The notes under the pieces: model-generated
Database searches by the model: none
Told to the model about the DNA's origin: nothing
What the model saw: only the letters and a program-made list of their open reading frames with translations
Assembly (NCBI RefSeq): GCF_003346815.1
Contig: NZ_CP031217.1
Coordinates: forward strand, 620,001-684,000
Length of the DNA: 64,000 nt
Direction: 5' to 3'
Origin: Halarcobacter bivalviorum
GTDB lineage: Bacteria; Campylobacterota; Campylobacteria; Campylobacterales; Arcobacteraceae
Shown: positions 18,032 to 26,874 of the stretch, in pieces
Numbering within the stretch: position 1 is the stretch's first letter
Layout of the letters: each line of letters begins with the position of its first letter
Position numbers and translations under genes: made by a program

Positions 18032-19357
18032 ATGGGATTATATATGATTAAATCTATTTTACCTCTTAGTCTAATTATATCGTTTAGATTTTTTGGACTT
18101 TTTATTGTTTTACCTGTTTTATCAGTTTATGCTATTAATCTTTATGGAGCAACTACAACTTTAGTTGGGATTGTTATTGGGGGTTATGCTTTAACTCAAA
18201 TGATTTTTCAAGTTCCATTTGGTGTAATGAGTGATAAATTAGGAAGAAAAGGTACAATTATTACAGGACTTTTATTATTTGCAATTGGTTCAATTTTTTG
18301 TGCAATTGCAAATGATATTTTAATGTTAATGGTTGGAAGATTTCTACAAGGTGCAGGAGCAATTGGAGCAGTTGTTACTGCTATGATTAGTGACTTAGTA
18401 AAAGAAGAACAAAGACCAAAAGCAATGGCTACAATGGGAATGTTTATTGGAATGAGTTTCGCTGCTTCTATGATACTTGGACCAACAATCTCTTCTTTTT
18501 CAGGAGTTCCTACTCTATTTTATTTAACAGCTGTAATTGCTTTAGTTTCAATTGTAGTATTAGTAAAAATGGTTCCAAACCCTCCAAAAATTACACATAC
18601 ATATAAACAAAAAATGATTGTTTCAGATGTATTATTAAATCCAAATTTAATAAAAATGAATATCACTAACTTTTTACAAAAAGGTTTAATGACTTTTGCT
18701 TTTATGATTATTCCAATGGTTTTAATCAACAATTATGAATGGCAAATGAGTGATTTATGGAAAGTTTATCTTCCTGCAATGATTTTTGGATTTCTTGCAA
18801 TGGCTCCTGCTGCAATATTAGCAGAAAAAAAGGGTAAATTTAAAGAAATTCTTGCAATTGGTATTGTATTTTTTGCAGTTTCATATTTATTAATTGGACT
18901 TAGTGCAGGGTATGTTTTATTTATTGTAGGTGTTGTTATTTTCTTTATTGGATTTAATATGCATGAGCCTATTATGCAATCTCTTGCTTCAAAGTTTGCA
19001 AAAGTTCATCAAAGAGGATTAGTATTAGGAATCTTCAATTCTTTTGGTTATCTAGGAACTTTCTTAGGTGGAGTTTTAGGTGGTATTTTCTTTGAAGATG
19101 TGGGACTTACTACAATTGTTTACACGATTGCAGTTGTATGTTTAATCTGGATTATATTAATTCTTACTATGCCAAATCCTGCAAAGAAAAAACTAATGTA
19201 TATTGAGATAAATAATGATTATAGAAACAATATGCATAAATTAGATACAATATCTGCTATAGATGAGTGGTATATTAATGATACTGAAAATTTATTAATT
19301 GTAAAATATGATAATGATAAGATAGATGAAGAGGCAATTTTACACAACTTAAAATAG
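18032..19357 (+). CDS. MFS transporter with C-terminal YAM-like domain (YajR-like)
   Basis: The product is 441 aa with twelve membrane segments and the MFS loop motif FGVMSDKLGRKG. It has an extra cytoplasmic tail of about 55 residues (from YIEINNDYR to the end), predicted to alternate strand-helix-strand. Length and pattern fit the ferredoxin-like YAM domain of E. coli YajR, a drug:H+ antiporter-like transporter of unknown substrate. A TATAAT at 18005-18010 may be the promoter. The ATG at 18044 is an alternative start. The pair that follows, lapG/lapD, begins 21 bases after the stop. Confidence 0.88.
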   Translation: MGLYMIKSILPLSLIISFRFFGLFIVLPVLSVYAINLYGATTTLVGIVIGGYALTQMIFQVPFGVMSDKLGRKGTIITGLLLFAIGSIFCAIANDILMLMVGRFLQGAGAIGAVVTAMISDLVKEEQRPKAMATMGMFIGMSFAASMILGPTISSFSGVPTLFYLTAVIALVSIVVLVKMVPNPPKITHTYKQKMIVSDVLLNPNLIKMNITNFLQKGLMTFAFMIIPMVLINNYEWQMSDLWKVYLPAMIFGFLAMAPAAILAEKKGKFKEILAIGIVFFAVSYLLIGLSAGYVLFIVGVVIFFIGFNMHEPIMQSLASKFAKVHQRGLVLGIFNSFGYLGTFLGGVLGGIFFEDVGLTTIVYTIAVVCLIWIILILTMPNPAKKKLMYIEINNDYRNNMHKLDTISAIDEWYINDTENLLIVKYDNDKIDEEAILHNLK

Positions 19358-19378
19358 CCAATTTTAAAAGGAGAGATA

Positions 19379-20026
19379 GTGAAGAATAAATATTTATTAA
19401 TTTTTATTGCTATTTCTTTTTTTATCTCTTTTATTACTGCAGAAAACTTATTTAATATCTCTTCTGAAAAACTTGACAAAGTTTCTAAAAAATATGGTAA
19501 AAAAGCTGTTCAGCGAGTTCAACTTTGGGATAAAGTCATTGAAAAAGCAAAGGGACAGGATATTCTTTACCAATTAAAATATGTGAATGATTTTTTTAAT
19601 AAAGTAAAATATCTAAGAGATAGTGATCATTGGGGACAAAATGATTACTGGGCATCTCCTTTTGAGTTCTTAGGAACAGGAGCTGGAGATTGTGAAGATT
19701 ATGCAATTGCAAAATATTTTACGCTTAGACAATTAGGTGTTCCTGATGAAAAATTAAGAATTACCTATGTTAAGTTAAAACAAAGAGGAACTAAATATGA
19801 GCAAGCTCATATGGTATTAACTTATTATCACAAACCAACATCAACACCAATTGTTTTAGACAATGTTAATAAAAAATTAAAATTAGCTTCAAAAAGACCT
19901 GATTTAACTCCTGTATATAGTTTTAATGCAAATGGCTTATGGCAAGCAAAAAACAAAGGAAGAACTTCAGTTAAAGTTGGAGAGAACAATCTAAAAAATT
20001 GGAAATCTATGATGAGTAGAATTTAA
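19379..20026 (+). CDS. lapG: Periplasmic transglutaminase-like cysteine protease, LapG type
   Basis: The product is 215 aa with a signal or anchor segment at residues 4-20 and the bacterial transglutaminase-like cysteine protease fold. The catalytic triad is visible: C105 in GAGDCEDYA, H144 in YEQAHMVL and D161 in IVLDNV. LapG cuts large surface adhesins to release biofilm cells and is held inactive by LapD when c-di-GMP is high. The start is GTG with a GGAGAG ribosome site. lapD follows after 10 bases, which makes the assignment firm. No adhesin gene is within reach. Confidence 0.92.
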   Translation: MKNKYLLIFIAISFFISFITAENLFNISSEKLDKVSKKYGKKAVQRVQLWDKVIEKAKGQDILYQLKYVNDFFNKVKYLRDSDHWGQNDYWASPFEFLGTGAGDCEDYAIAKYFTLRQLGVPDEKLRITYVKLKQRGTKYEQAHMVLTYYHKPTSTPIVLDNVNKKLKLASKRPDLTPVYSFNANGLWQAKNKGRTSVKVGENNLKNWKSMMSRI

Positions 20027-20036
20027 AGGAGAATCG

Positions 20037-22256
20037 ATGTCTTTATCAAAACAGTTGTATTTAATTATAACTTTTATATTTTTTGTAATTTTTACTGGTA
20101 ATTTTATTATTAGTATTAAAAACACAAAAGAGTATTTAGAAATTGAATCACAAACAAAAGCACAAGATACAGCAACATCATTAGGAATGAGTCTAAGACC
20201 TCTTATTAAAGATAAAAATGACCCTGAAATTGAAACTATTATAAAAGCAATCTCAAATAGAGGTTTTTATAAAGAGATTAGATTAGAAGATAGTGATTTT
20301 GTAATCTCAGATGATTATTTACTAAGTACAATTAATAGTAATTATCCAAGTGATTGGAGAATAAAAAGAGTATCTATTCTTAATAAATTTGGTACTTTAG
20401 AGAAAGTTCAATTAGATAGTGATTTAGATAAACAACTTTTAAAATTAGAGAATGAAGAATTAGATTTATCTTTAGATAATAAAGGAACTCAAAATAAGTA
20501 TAGATTTATTCCTAAAAAAGAGTATCTTAATGGTGGAAAAATAGATTTTAACCTTACAATTAGACAAGAAGATAAAATTGTAGAGAGAAAAATAACTTTA
20601 GATATTAAAAAAGTGATTGTTCAAGAAAAAAGAGAAGTTAAATTTGATTATGTACCTTCTTGGTTTGTAAATTTAATCTCTTTTAATTTAGAAGAAAAAT
20701 CTAGTGAAATTTCAGATGGCTGGAAAAAATCAGCAATTATTTATGTAAGTCCAAATCCAGGTGAAGCTTATGCAAAACTTTATGAACAAGCAAAAAGTTC
20801 AATTATGTATGCAGTTATTGCCTTTTTAGGTTCAATGCTTCTTCTTTTTATTTTTGTACAATATTTATTAAAACCATTAAAGAAAATAGAAAAACTAGCA
20901 AAATCTATTGCACAAGGGAAGTTTGAAACAATTTCTGAACTACCTTTAACTACTGAGATAAAACATGTTTCAATAGCTATGAATGATATGTCAAGAAAAA
21001 TCGAATCTATTATTAATAAGTTAAATAAAAATCTTGAAGTTTTATCAAAAAAACTATCACAAGACGAGCTTACAAAACTAGCATTAAGACCAACTTTTGA
21101 AACAGATATGAAAGAGATGTTTATTCAAAAAAGTAGTGGATATATTTTAAAAATTAAAATTCATTCACTTGGTTCTTATGCAAAAACTCATACAAATAGC
21201 GAGATAAATAGTTTTATTATAGATTTTGCAAATATTTTAAAAAATATTTCGATAATTGAAAATCAGAATATTAAAGCAACAGCATATAGATTTTTTGGCT
21301 CTGAATTCATGCTTTTAATAAAGAAATGTAATGAAGATTGTGCAAAAGAAGTTTGTAAAAGATTAAAAAATGACTTTGAAGCATTAAGAAAAAAATATGG
21401 TTTAGATGAGGTAGCACATATAGGAGGGACTCCTTTTAATAAATATGGTACTACTCCTGAGATGTTAGAAGCTGCAACAGAAGCTTATGAAAAAGCAAAA
21501 TTAATTGGACCAAATGAATTCTTTTTAAGAAATAATGATGATCTGACAAGAGATATGGAAGAGTGGAGAAATTTAGTATTTGATATTATTGATAATAAAA
21601 AGTTTAATGTAGATTATATTAATGAAACATATAGTTTTGAAAATAGTAATAAACTTCTAATGCAAGAAGCTTTCACAAGTGCAAGAGATAAAGATGATAA
21701 AAATATACCAATTGGAACATTTGTTTCAATTGCAGAAAAGTACGAAAAAGTAGTAGATTTTGATAAAGCAGTTATTCAAAAGGTTATAGAGTATATAACA
21801 GTAAATAGTTTGACAAATGATATTATGATTAATTTATCATTACAAACAATTTCAAATAATAACTTTTTACTTTGGTTAAAAGAGGTAGTTGAAAGAAATA
21901 AAGCAATCTCTTCACAACTTATTTTTTCAGTTACTGCATATGCAGTTGCAAAAGATATTGATGTGTTTAAAAAGTTTTGTGATGAAATCCATGGCATAGG
22001 TGCAAAAATAATTGTAAAAAGATTTGAAAGTAAATTTATCTCTTTAGAGAGTTTAAAAGATTTTAATCTTGATTATATAAGGTTAGCAAGAGAATATACT
22101 TCAAATATTAGTTTAGATAGTGCAAAACAAAGTTTTGTAGAGTCTATTCAAGAATTAGCAACTCTTTTAAATATTCAAGTATATTGTGAAAATGTACAAA
22201 GTGATGAAGATTTTAATTGTGTAAAAAATTTAAAACTTACAGGAGCAAGTAGATAA
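20037..22256 (+). CDS. lapD: LapD-type c-di-GMP receptor with degenerate GGDEF and EAL domains
   Basis: The product is 739 aa. A membrane segment at about 8-28, a periplasmic domain of about 225 residues, a second membrane segment at about 256-276 and a HAMP region are followed by GGDEF and EAL domains. The cyclase motif has become FGSEF (near 419) and the EAL motif reads EAF without the downstream catalytic acidic residues. It should therefore bind rather than make or break c-di-GMP. This is the LapD design: signal-bound EAL makes the periplasmic domain capture LapG. The C-terminus ends in LTGASR. Confidence 0.92.
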   Translation: MSLSKQLYLIITFIFFVIFTGNFIISIKNTKEYLEIESQTKAQDTATSLGMSLRPLIKDKNDPEIETIIKAISNRGFYKEIRLEDSDFVISDDYLLSTINSNYPSDWRIKRVSILNKFGTLEKVQLDSDLDKQLLKLENEELDLSLDNKGTQNKYRFIPKKEYLNGGKIDFNLTIRQEDKIVERKITLDIKKVIVQEKREVKFDYVPSWFVNLISFNLEEKSSEISDGWKKSAIIYVSPNPGEAYAKLYEQAKSSIMYAVIAFLGSMLLLFIFVQYLLKPLKKIEKLAKSIAQGKFETISELPLTTEIKHVSIAMNDMSRKIESIINKLNKNLEVLSKKLSQDELTKLALRPTFETDMKEMFIQKSSGYILKIKIHSLGSYAKTHTNSEINSFIIDFANILKNISIIENQNIKATAYRFFGSEFMLLIKKCNEDCAKEVCKRLKNDFEALRKKYGLDEVAHIGGTPFNKYGTTPEMLEAATEAYEKAKLIGPNEFFLRNNDDLTRDMEEWRNLVFDIIDNKKFNVDYINETYSFENSNKLLMQEAFTSARDKDDKNIPIGTFVSIAEKYEKVVDFDKAVIQKVIEYITVNSLTNDIMINLSLQTISNNNFLLWLKEVVERNKAISSQLIFSVTAYAVAKDIDVFKKFCDEIHGIGAKIIVKRFESKFISLESLKDFNLDYIRLAREYTSNISLDSAKQSFVESIQELATLLNIQVYCENVQSDEDFNCVKNLKLTGASR

Positions 22257-22268
22257 ATTATCTACTTG
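22246..22268. terminator. Bidirectional terminator between lapD and the LRV-like gene
   Basis: CAAGTAGATAA (22246-22256) and TTATCTACTTG (22258-22268) form an 11-bp inverted repeat. It covers the lapD stop and lies against the stop of the convergent gene. The T-tracts are short, so strength is uncertain. Confidence 0.6.
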
Positions 22269-22583
22269 TTATACTAAACTACATGATGAACATGTATTAT
22301 GATATTGAAGTTCATCAATAGAACAAACTACACAAGGGTCATTTGATTGAACAACTCTTTTTGCAGAATAGTTATTGTGTCTTGTTGCCCAATAAGATAC
22401 ATTTGAAGCTGAATCAATTGCTAATTTATTTACAATTGGTGTAGTTATATTTTCATTTTTTGCAACACATCTTCTTACTGTAATAAAAATATTATCTGCA
22501 AGATTTGTTAGTGTGTCTTGACAATTACTAGTTTTTGCTAGTTTTATTAATTCTAATTCATTTAACCTATTTAAATTACTCAT
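22269..22583 (-). CDS. Small cysteine-rich protein with leucine-rich-repeat-variant-like repeats
   Basis: The product is 104 aa. Residues 23-46 (LTNLADNIFITVRRCVAKNE) and 47-72 (IVNKLAIDSASNVSYWATRH) look like two 24-residue repeats of the LRV (leucine-rich repeat variant) kind, with the L-A-D...VR..VA.N pattern. The tail carries CVVC (84-87) and CSSC (98-101), which could bind zinc or an iron-sulfur cluster. LRV proteins known from Azotobacter carry an iron-sulfur site at the other end. An AAGGAC ribosome site precedes the ATG. Function is unknown. Confidence 0.65.
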   Translation of the reverse strand: MSNLNRLNELELIKLAKTSNCQDTLTNLADNIFITVRRCVAKNENITTPIVNKLAIDSASNVSYWATRHNNYSAKRVVQSNDPCVVCSIDELQYHNTCSSCSLV

Positions 22584-22945
22584 AATATTTGTCCTTCTTT
22601 TTGAAATAATTTTGTCAATCTTAACAGAAAAAAATAAGATTACATAATTTATACATATCTAAAAAAATAATTTATAAAGATAGTAAAATAGAAAAGTTTT
22701 TGTTTTTTTAGCATTTGGTAATAATAAAAAATAATTTTGTAATAAAATCATATATTTTTTATATTGTTACGAAATAGCACAAAAATAATTGATAAAAAAT
22801 AAATAAGTTATTAGTTGATTTATATTTTTTCATAAAGCTATTAATATCTTATAAAATATAGATATATTTAAAAAAAAGATAAAATGTTAATACAGCATTA
22901 ATAATTATAAAATATAATACTTTCTTTTAATCATCGAGGTAATAA
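22584..22945. other. AT-rich intergenic region with the RND promoter
   Basis: This 362-base stretch between the LRV-like gene and the RND gene is mostly A and T and has no credible reading frame or RNA gene. A TATAAT at 22913-22918 lies 27 bases before the RND start, and a GAGG ribosome site is at 22936-22939. The ribosome site and presumably the promoter of the LRV-like gene lie at the left edge. I see nothing else in it. Confidence 0.5.
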
Positions 22946-25900
22946 ATGTTTGAAAGTTTTTTAAGGTTTTTTGTTAATAACTCAAGAATGAATTATACAC
23001 TTTTTGTTTTAGTTTTTTTAGTTGGAATCTGGTCATATAATAATACAGCAAAAGAGATTTTCCCTAGTTTTGAATTAGAGATGATTTCTGTAAATGGTTC
23101 TTATGCAGGAGCTTCTGTTGATATACTTGATAAGATGGCAGTAACAGAGATAGAAGATAACCTTAAAAATCTTGATAGTGTTGATGTTATGACAACAGTT
23201 ATAAGCCCTAGTAGTTTTACAATTATTGTGGAACTAAAAAAAGGTAAAGACAAATATAATGAAGCAAATAAAATAAAAGATATTATCACTTTAGTAAAAA
23301 GTGATTTGCCCTCTGATATGGATGAACCTTCTGTCAATGTCTTAGATAGAACAAGAACTCTATTAGATATTTCACTTACTTCGAAACAACTAACTCTTGA
23401 CCAACTTAAACCTCTTGCAAGTGATTTAAAAAGTGAACTATTAACAATTACTGGAATTAATGATGTAACAATTTATGGTGATTCAGATGAGTATTATGAG
23501 ATTTTAATTGATGATAAAAAAGTAGAAGCTTTAGGTATTAATAAAAGTGAACTTTTTAATGCAATCTCTACTATTTCTTATATCTTTCCTGTAGGAAAGA
23601 TAGAGGATAGTAGAAAACACTATTATATTTCAACTTATAATGGAGAAAAAAGTGCAGAGAAGTTTGCAAAAACTCTTATAAGAGTAGGGGAAACAAATTT
23701 ATATCTTTCTGATGTTGCCCAAATTGCTAAAAAGTATGAAGATTCATCTACTTTATATTCATTTAATGGGAAAAATGCCTTATCTTTAAAAGTTGAACAA
23801 AATAATACAGCAGATGCAATTAGATTAACTGAACAAATAAAATCTATGCTTCCAAAGCTTAATGCAGATAATCCAAAGGTTCAAATAGAAATTGCTGATG
23901 ATAATAGTGAAAGAATTAGAGATAGACTTAATATTGTAGTATCAAATATTATGTTAGGAATTATCTTAATTACAATCTTAGTAATGCTTTTAATTAACTT
24001 TAGAATGTCTTTTATTATTGCAGTTGGTATTCCTACTTCTTTTGTAATTGCTGCTGTTTATATGTATCTATCAGGTTATACAATAAATATGATTTCACTT
24101 GTTGGAGTATTAATTGCGATTGGTATTGTAGTTGATGATGCTATTGTTGTAAGTGAAAATATTCAACAACATATTGAAGAGGGCTATCCTCCTAAAGAAG
24201 CTGCTGTAATGGGTGCAAAAGAGATGGTAAAACCAGTAACAGTTGCTTCTATTACTACATTATTCTCTTTTTTACCTATTTTAATGATTAGTGGAACTAT
24301 GGGAGAAGTTATTAAACTTATTCCAATTGCTTTATCTGCTTTAGTTGTAGCTTCATTAATTGAATCATTTATCTTTTTACCTATTCATGCAGCACATGTA
24401 TTAAAAAATGGTTCAAAGGTAACTTCATGGGAAAAAGCAAACAATATCTATAACTCAATTTTGCACTTTTTTATGGATTGGAAAAAGAGTTTCTTAACTA
24501 TTTTTATTATCTTAGTTCCTATTCTTACTTTTATGGAGATAAAAAGTTCAAAATTTCAAATCTTTCCAAAATTTGATGCGAGTGATGTAAAAATCACAAT
24601 AAAAGCAAATGAAAATACAAAATTAGAAGAGGCTTTTGCAATTGTTCAAGCAATTGAAAGTGACTTAATAGCAAAACAAGATAAGTTTTTTATTAGAAGT
24701 ATAGATTCTGTTGCTGGATTTAGAAGAGATAGTGCAGATAATACAGAGAGATTTCCTTATGTAATGTATATGACTTTAGAGCTACAAAAAAGAAAAGAAG
24801 CAAATATTTTAGATAAGTATATAACTCCTTATTTAAGTTTTTATTATGATGATGAGGGAAGAACAAGAACTCAAAGCTCTAAAGAGATAGCTAAAAATTT
24901 AAAAAAATATTTAGTTGAAGCTGATTATAAAACTAAATATAACTTAGAAGAGATTGCTGTAGTAGAGAGAAAAGTTGGACCTGTAAAAGCTGATATAAAA
25001 ATAGGTTTAATCTCAAACGATAATGAAAAAATCATAAGTTCTATTGAAAAACTTGAAAAAGCAATGCTTCAGTTAGATGGAATGAAATCAGTTGCAAACT
25101 CTTTAAAATTTGGAATTGATGAAATTAAATTAAAAGTAAATAATTATGGACAACAATTAGGTTTAGATGAGGCATATATTGGTTCATATCTTTCTAATAT
25201 GTATCTATTAAAGAAAAAAGCAGTAACTTTTGATGCGAACTCTATGCTTGATATAAAAATCCAAAGTGTAAATAAAGATAATTTTGATGAGTTTAGAACA
25301 ACTCAAATTCCATTAAAAGATGGAACTTTTGTTGCATTAAATGAGGTTGCAGAATTTAGAATTATAAAAGGTTTTGAGCAACTTATTAAAGATAATGCAC
25401 TTAAAAACTTTTATGTATATGGACAAGTTGATCCTGATATTTTAACAGCAGGGGAAGCAATCGAAAAGATAAAACCTATTTTAGATGAGGTAGAAAAAAG
25501 TGGTATAAAACTTGTTTTTAAAGGAGAAGAAGAGAAAAAAAGAGATTTAAAAAATGATATGATTTTAGCTAGTGGTTTAGCAATTATTTTAATCATGTTA
25601 TCAATGCTTTATCTATTTAACTCTTTTAGAGAAACATTTATTCTTATGTCAGTTATTCCTTTCTCTATTTTAGGAGTATTAATAGGACATAAAGTTATGG
25701 GTCTAAATCTCTCTATGCCTTCAGTAATTGGTATGCTTGGGCTTGCTGGAGTTGTTATTAATGATGGTATTATTATGATGACATATTTAAAAAAGGCAAA
25801 AACTTTACATGAAGTATTTATTCGTGCAACAAAAAGATTTAGACCAATTATTCTTACTACAATAACAACTTTAATAGGTATGAGTTCATTAATCTTTTTT

Positions 25901-26035
25901 CCAACAGGACAAGCTGTGATTTTTCAACCTATTGCAATAGGACTTGGCTTTGGTCTTTTATGGGGAACAATTCTAAATCTTATCTATCTTCCTGTAATTT
26001 ATTCAATCTCTCACAAGCTAAAGAAAGATTGTTAA
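22946..26035 (+). CDS. RND family efflux transporter, inner membrane pump
   Basis: The product is 1029 aa with the RND layout: one membrane segment near the N-terminus, a large periplasmic loop, six segments (about 330-480), a second large loop and six more segments. The motif GIVVDDAIVVSENIQQH with paired aspartates in the fourth segment is the proton relay of AcrB-like pumps. It stands alone, with no periplasmic adaptor or TolC-like gene adjacent, so the partners must be elsewhere. The substrate (drugs, metals or lipids) cannot be told. Confidence 0.93.
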   Translation: MFESFLRFFVNNSRMNYTLFVLVFLVGIWSYNNTAKEIFPSFELEMISVNGSYAGASVDILDKMAVTEIEDNLKNLDSVDVMTTVISPSSFTIIVELKKGKDKYNEANKIKDIITLVKSDLPSDMDEPSVNVLDRTRTLLDISLTSKQLTLDQLKPLASDLKSELLTITGINDVTIYGDSDEYYEILIDDKKVEALGINKSELFNAISTISYIFPVGKIEDSRKHYYISTYNGEKSAEKFAKTLIRVGETNLYLSDVAQIAKKYEDSSTLYSFNGKNALSLKVEQNNTADAIRLTEQIKSMLPKLNADNPKVQIEIADDNSERIRDRLNIVVSNIMLGIILITILVMLLINFRMSFIIAVGIPTSFVIAAVYMYLSGYTINMISLVGVLIAIGIVVDDAIVVSENIQQHIEEGYPPKEAAVMGAKEMVKPVTVASITTLFSFLPILMISGTMGEVIKLIPIALSALVVASLIESFIFLPIHAAHVLKNGSKVTSWEKANNIYNSILHFFMDWKKSFLTIFIILVPILTFMEIKSSKFQIFPKFDASDVKITIKANENTKLEEAFAIVQAIESDLIAKQDKFFIRSIDSVAGFRRDSADNTERFPYVMYMTLELQKRKEANILDKYITPYLSFYYDDEGRTRTQSSKEIAKNLKKYLVEADYKTKYNLEEIAVVERKVGPVKADIKIGLISNDNEKIISSIEKLEKAMLQLDGMKSVANSLKFGIDEIKLKVNNYGQQLGLDEAYIGSYLSNMYLLKKKAVTFDANSMLDIKIQSVNKDNFDEFRTTQIPLKDGTFVALNEVAEFRIIKGFEQLIKDNALKNFYVYGQVDPDILTAGEAIEKIKPILDEVEKSGIKLVFKGEEEKKRDLKNDMILASGLAIILIMLSMLYLFNSFRETFILMSVIPFSILGVLIGHKVMGLNLSMPSVIGMLGLAGVVINDGIIMMTYLKKAKTLHEVFIRATKRFRPIILTTITTLIGMSSLIFFPTGQAVIFQPIAIGLGFGLLWGTILNLIYLPVIYSISHKLKKDC

Positions 26036-26042
26036 GAGTTAA

Positions 26043-26089
26043 TTAAGAGAATAAAAATATAATAAAGTAAAATATTTTTAAGCTCTTAA
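26043..26089. promoter_or_regulatory. Interrupted inverted repeat with -10 box upstream of the 26101 gene
   Basis: TTAAGAG (26043-26049) and CTCTTAA (26083-26089) enclose a second pair, AAAAATAT (26053-26060) and ATATTTTT (26072-26079). A TATAAT box lies in between at 26058-26063. An AAAGGA ribosome site follows immediately. It could be a weak hairpin after the RND gene or an operator around the promoter of the next gene. Confidence 0.35.
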
Positions 26090-26100
26090 AGGAAAATAAA

Positions 26101-26811
26101 ATGCAACTTTCACCTTCTTATGCAAAACATGTTGAAATAGTAAAAGAACTTAAAATGCATAGTGACTTTACTGCTACAAGAGCAGAATATAAAGATGATT
26201 TTGAAAAAATTTATGCAGAAGCTAAAGATAGTAGAGTAAACCTTTCTAGTGCAAAAGAGTTTTTAAACTCTCTTAGTGAAGAGGAGTTATCAACTATTCA
26301 ATACTATGTAGGCTTAGCAGACCCAATAAAAACCAATAGTTTATCAAATGAAGGTGCTTATAACTTATTAGTACATCATTATGAAAGATTTGATTTTGAC
26401 CAAAATGGAACAACAGATGTGGGGTTAGCACAAACTGCTAGTATGATTCCTGTAAATATGCCAGATACGGAAAAGAAAGCTTTAGTTGCCTCTTTAAATG
26501 AGATGGAAGAAGGGGAAAGATTTAAAGCTATGTTTTTAATAGGTTTACCAGATAGAATAATTATTGATAATAATGGTGAATTTAAACCTGTTTATGATGA
26601 TACAGTTAAAGATTATAATACTATTTTAAAAATGTTTGATAGGATATTAAATCCTGAGCCAATGTCATATACTTCTCCTGAATTAAAATCAGTTTTCTCA
26701 AAATTTAAAGACCTATTTGAAAAGTATTATGAAGAACAAAAAAAGTTAGAAGAGACTTATAAAGCAGAATCAAATCTTAACGCTCAAGCAATAAAAGCAA
26801 AACTTTCTTAA
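26101..26811 (+). CDS. Hypothetical cytoplasmic protein
   Basis: I do not recognise this 236-aa protein. It has no signal peptide or membrane segment and is mostly helical and acidic. A DFDQNGTTDVG stretch (about residues 99-109) looks like a calcium-binding EF-hand loop, but no second loop is obvious. The C-terminal 40 residues (FKDLFEKYYEEQKKLEETYK) probably form a coiled coil. It has its own ribosome site and probably its own promoter. There is no functional clue from the neighbours. Confidence 0.75.
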   Translation: MQLSPSYAKHVEIVKELKMHSDFTATRAEYKDDFEKIYAEAKDSRVNLSSAKEFLNSLSEEELSTIQYYVGLADPIKTNSLSNEGAYNLLVHHYERFDFDQNGTTDVGLAQTASMIPVNMPDTEKKALVASLNEMEEGERFKAMFLIGLPDRIIIDNNGEFKPVYDDTVKDYNTILKMFDRILNPEPMSYTSPELKSVFSKFKDLFEKYYEEQKKLEETYKAESNLNAQAIKAKLS

Positions 26812-26835
26812 AATCTAACACCAATTTATTCAAAA

Positions 26836-26874
26836 ATAGTGCTATAATTTTTCCTTTTAAGGAAATAGCACTAT
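26836..26874 (+). promoter_or_regulatory. Promoter and inverted repeat at the start of the TSUP gene
   Basis: ATAGTGCTAT (26836-26845) and ATAGCACTAT (26865-26874) are perfect inverted copies, and an inner TTCC/GGAA pair lies between them. TATAAT overlaps the left arm (26842-26847). The right arm overlaps the ATG at 26873, and the inner stem covers the AAGGAAA ribosome site. In a read-through transcript the hairpin would hide the ribosome site; as DNA it could be an operator over the -10 box. Confidence 0.5.

Noticed and set aside
22584-22945. Possible small RNA or short gene in the long AT-rich leader of the RND gene
   Set aside because: No hairpin with a T-run and no frame with a ribosome site was seen; only the -10 box and ribosome site of the RND gene stand out.
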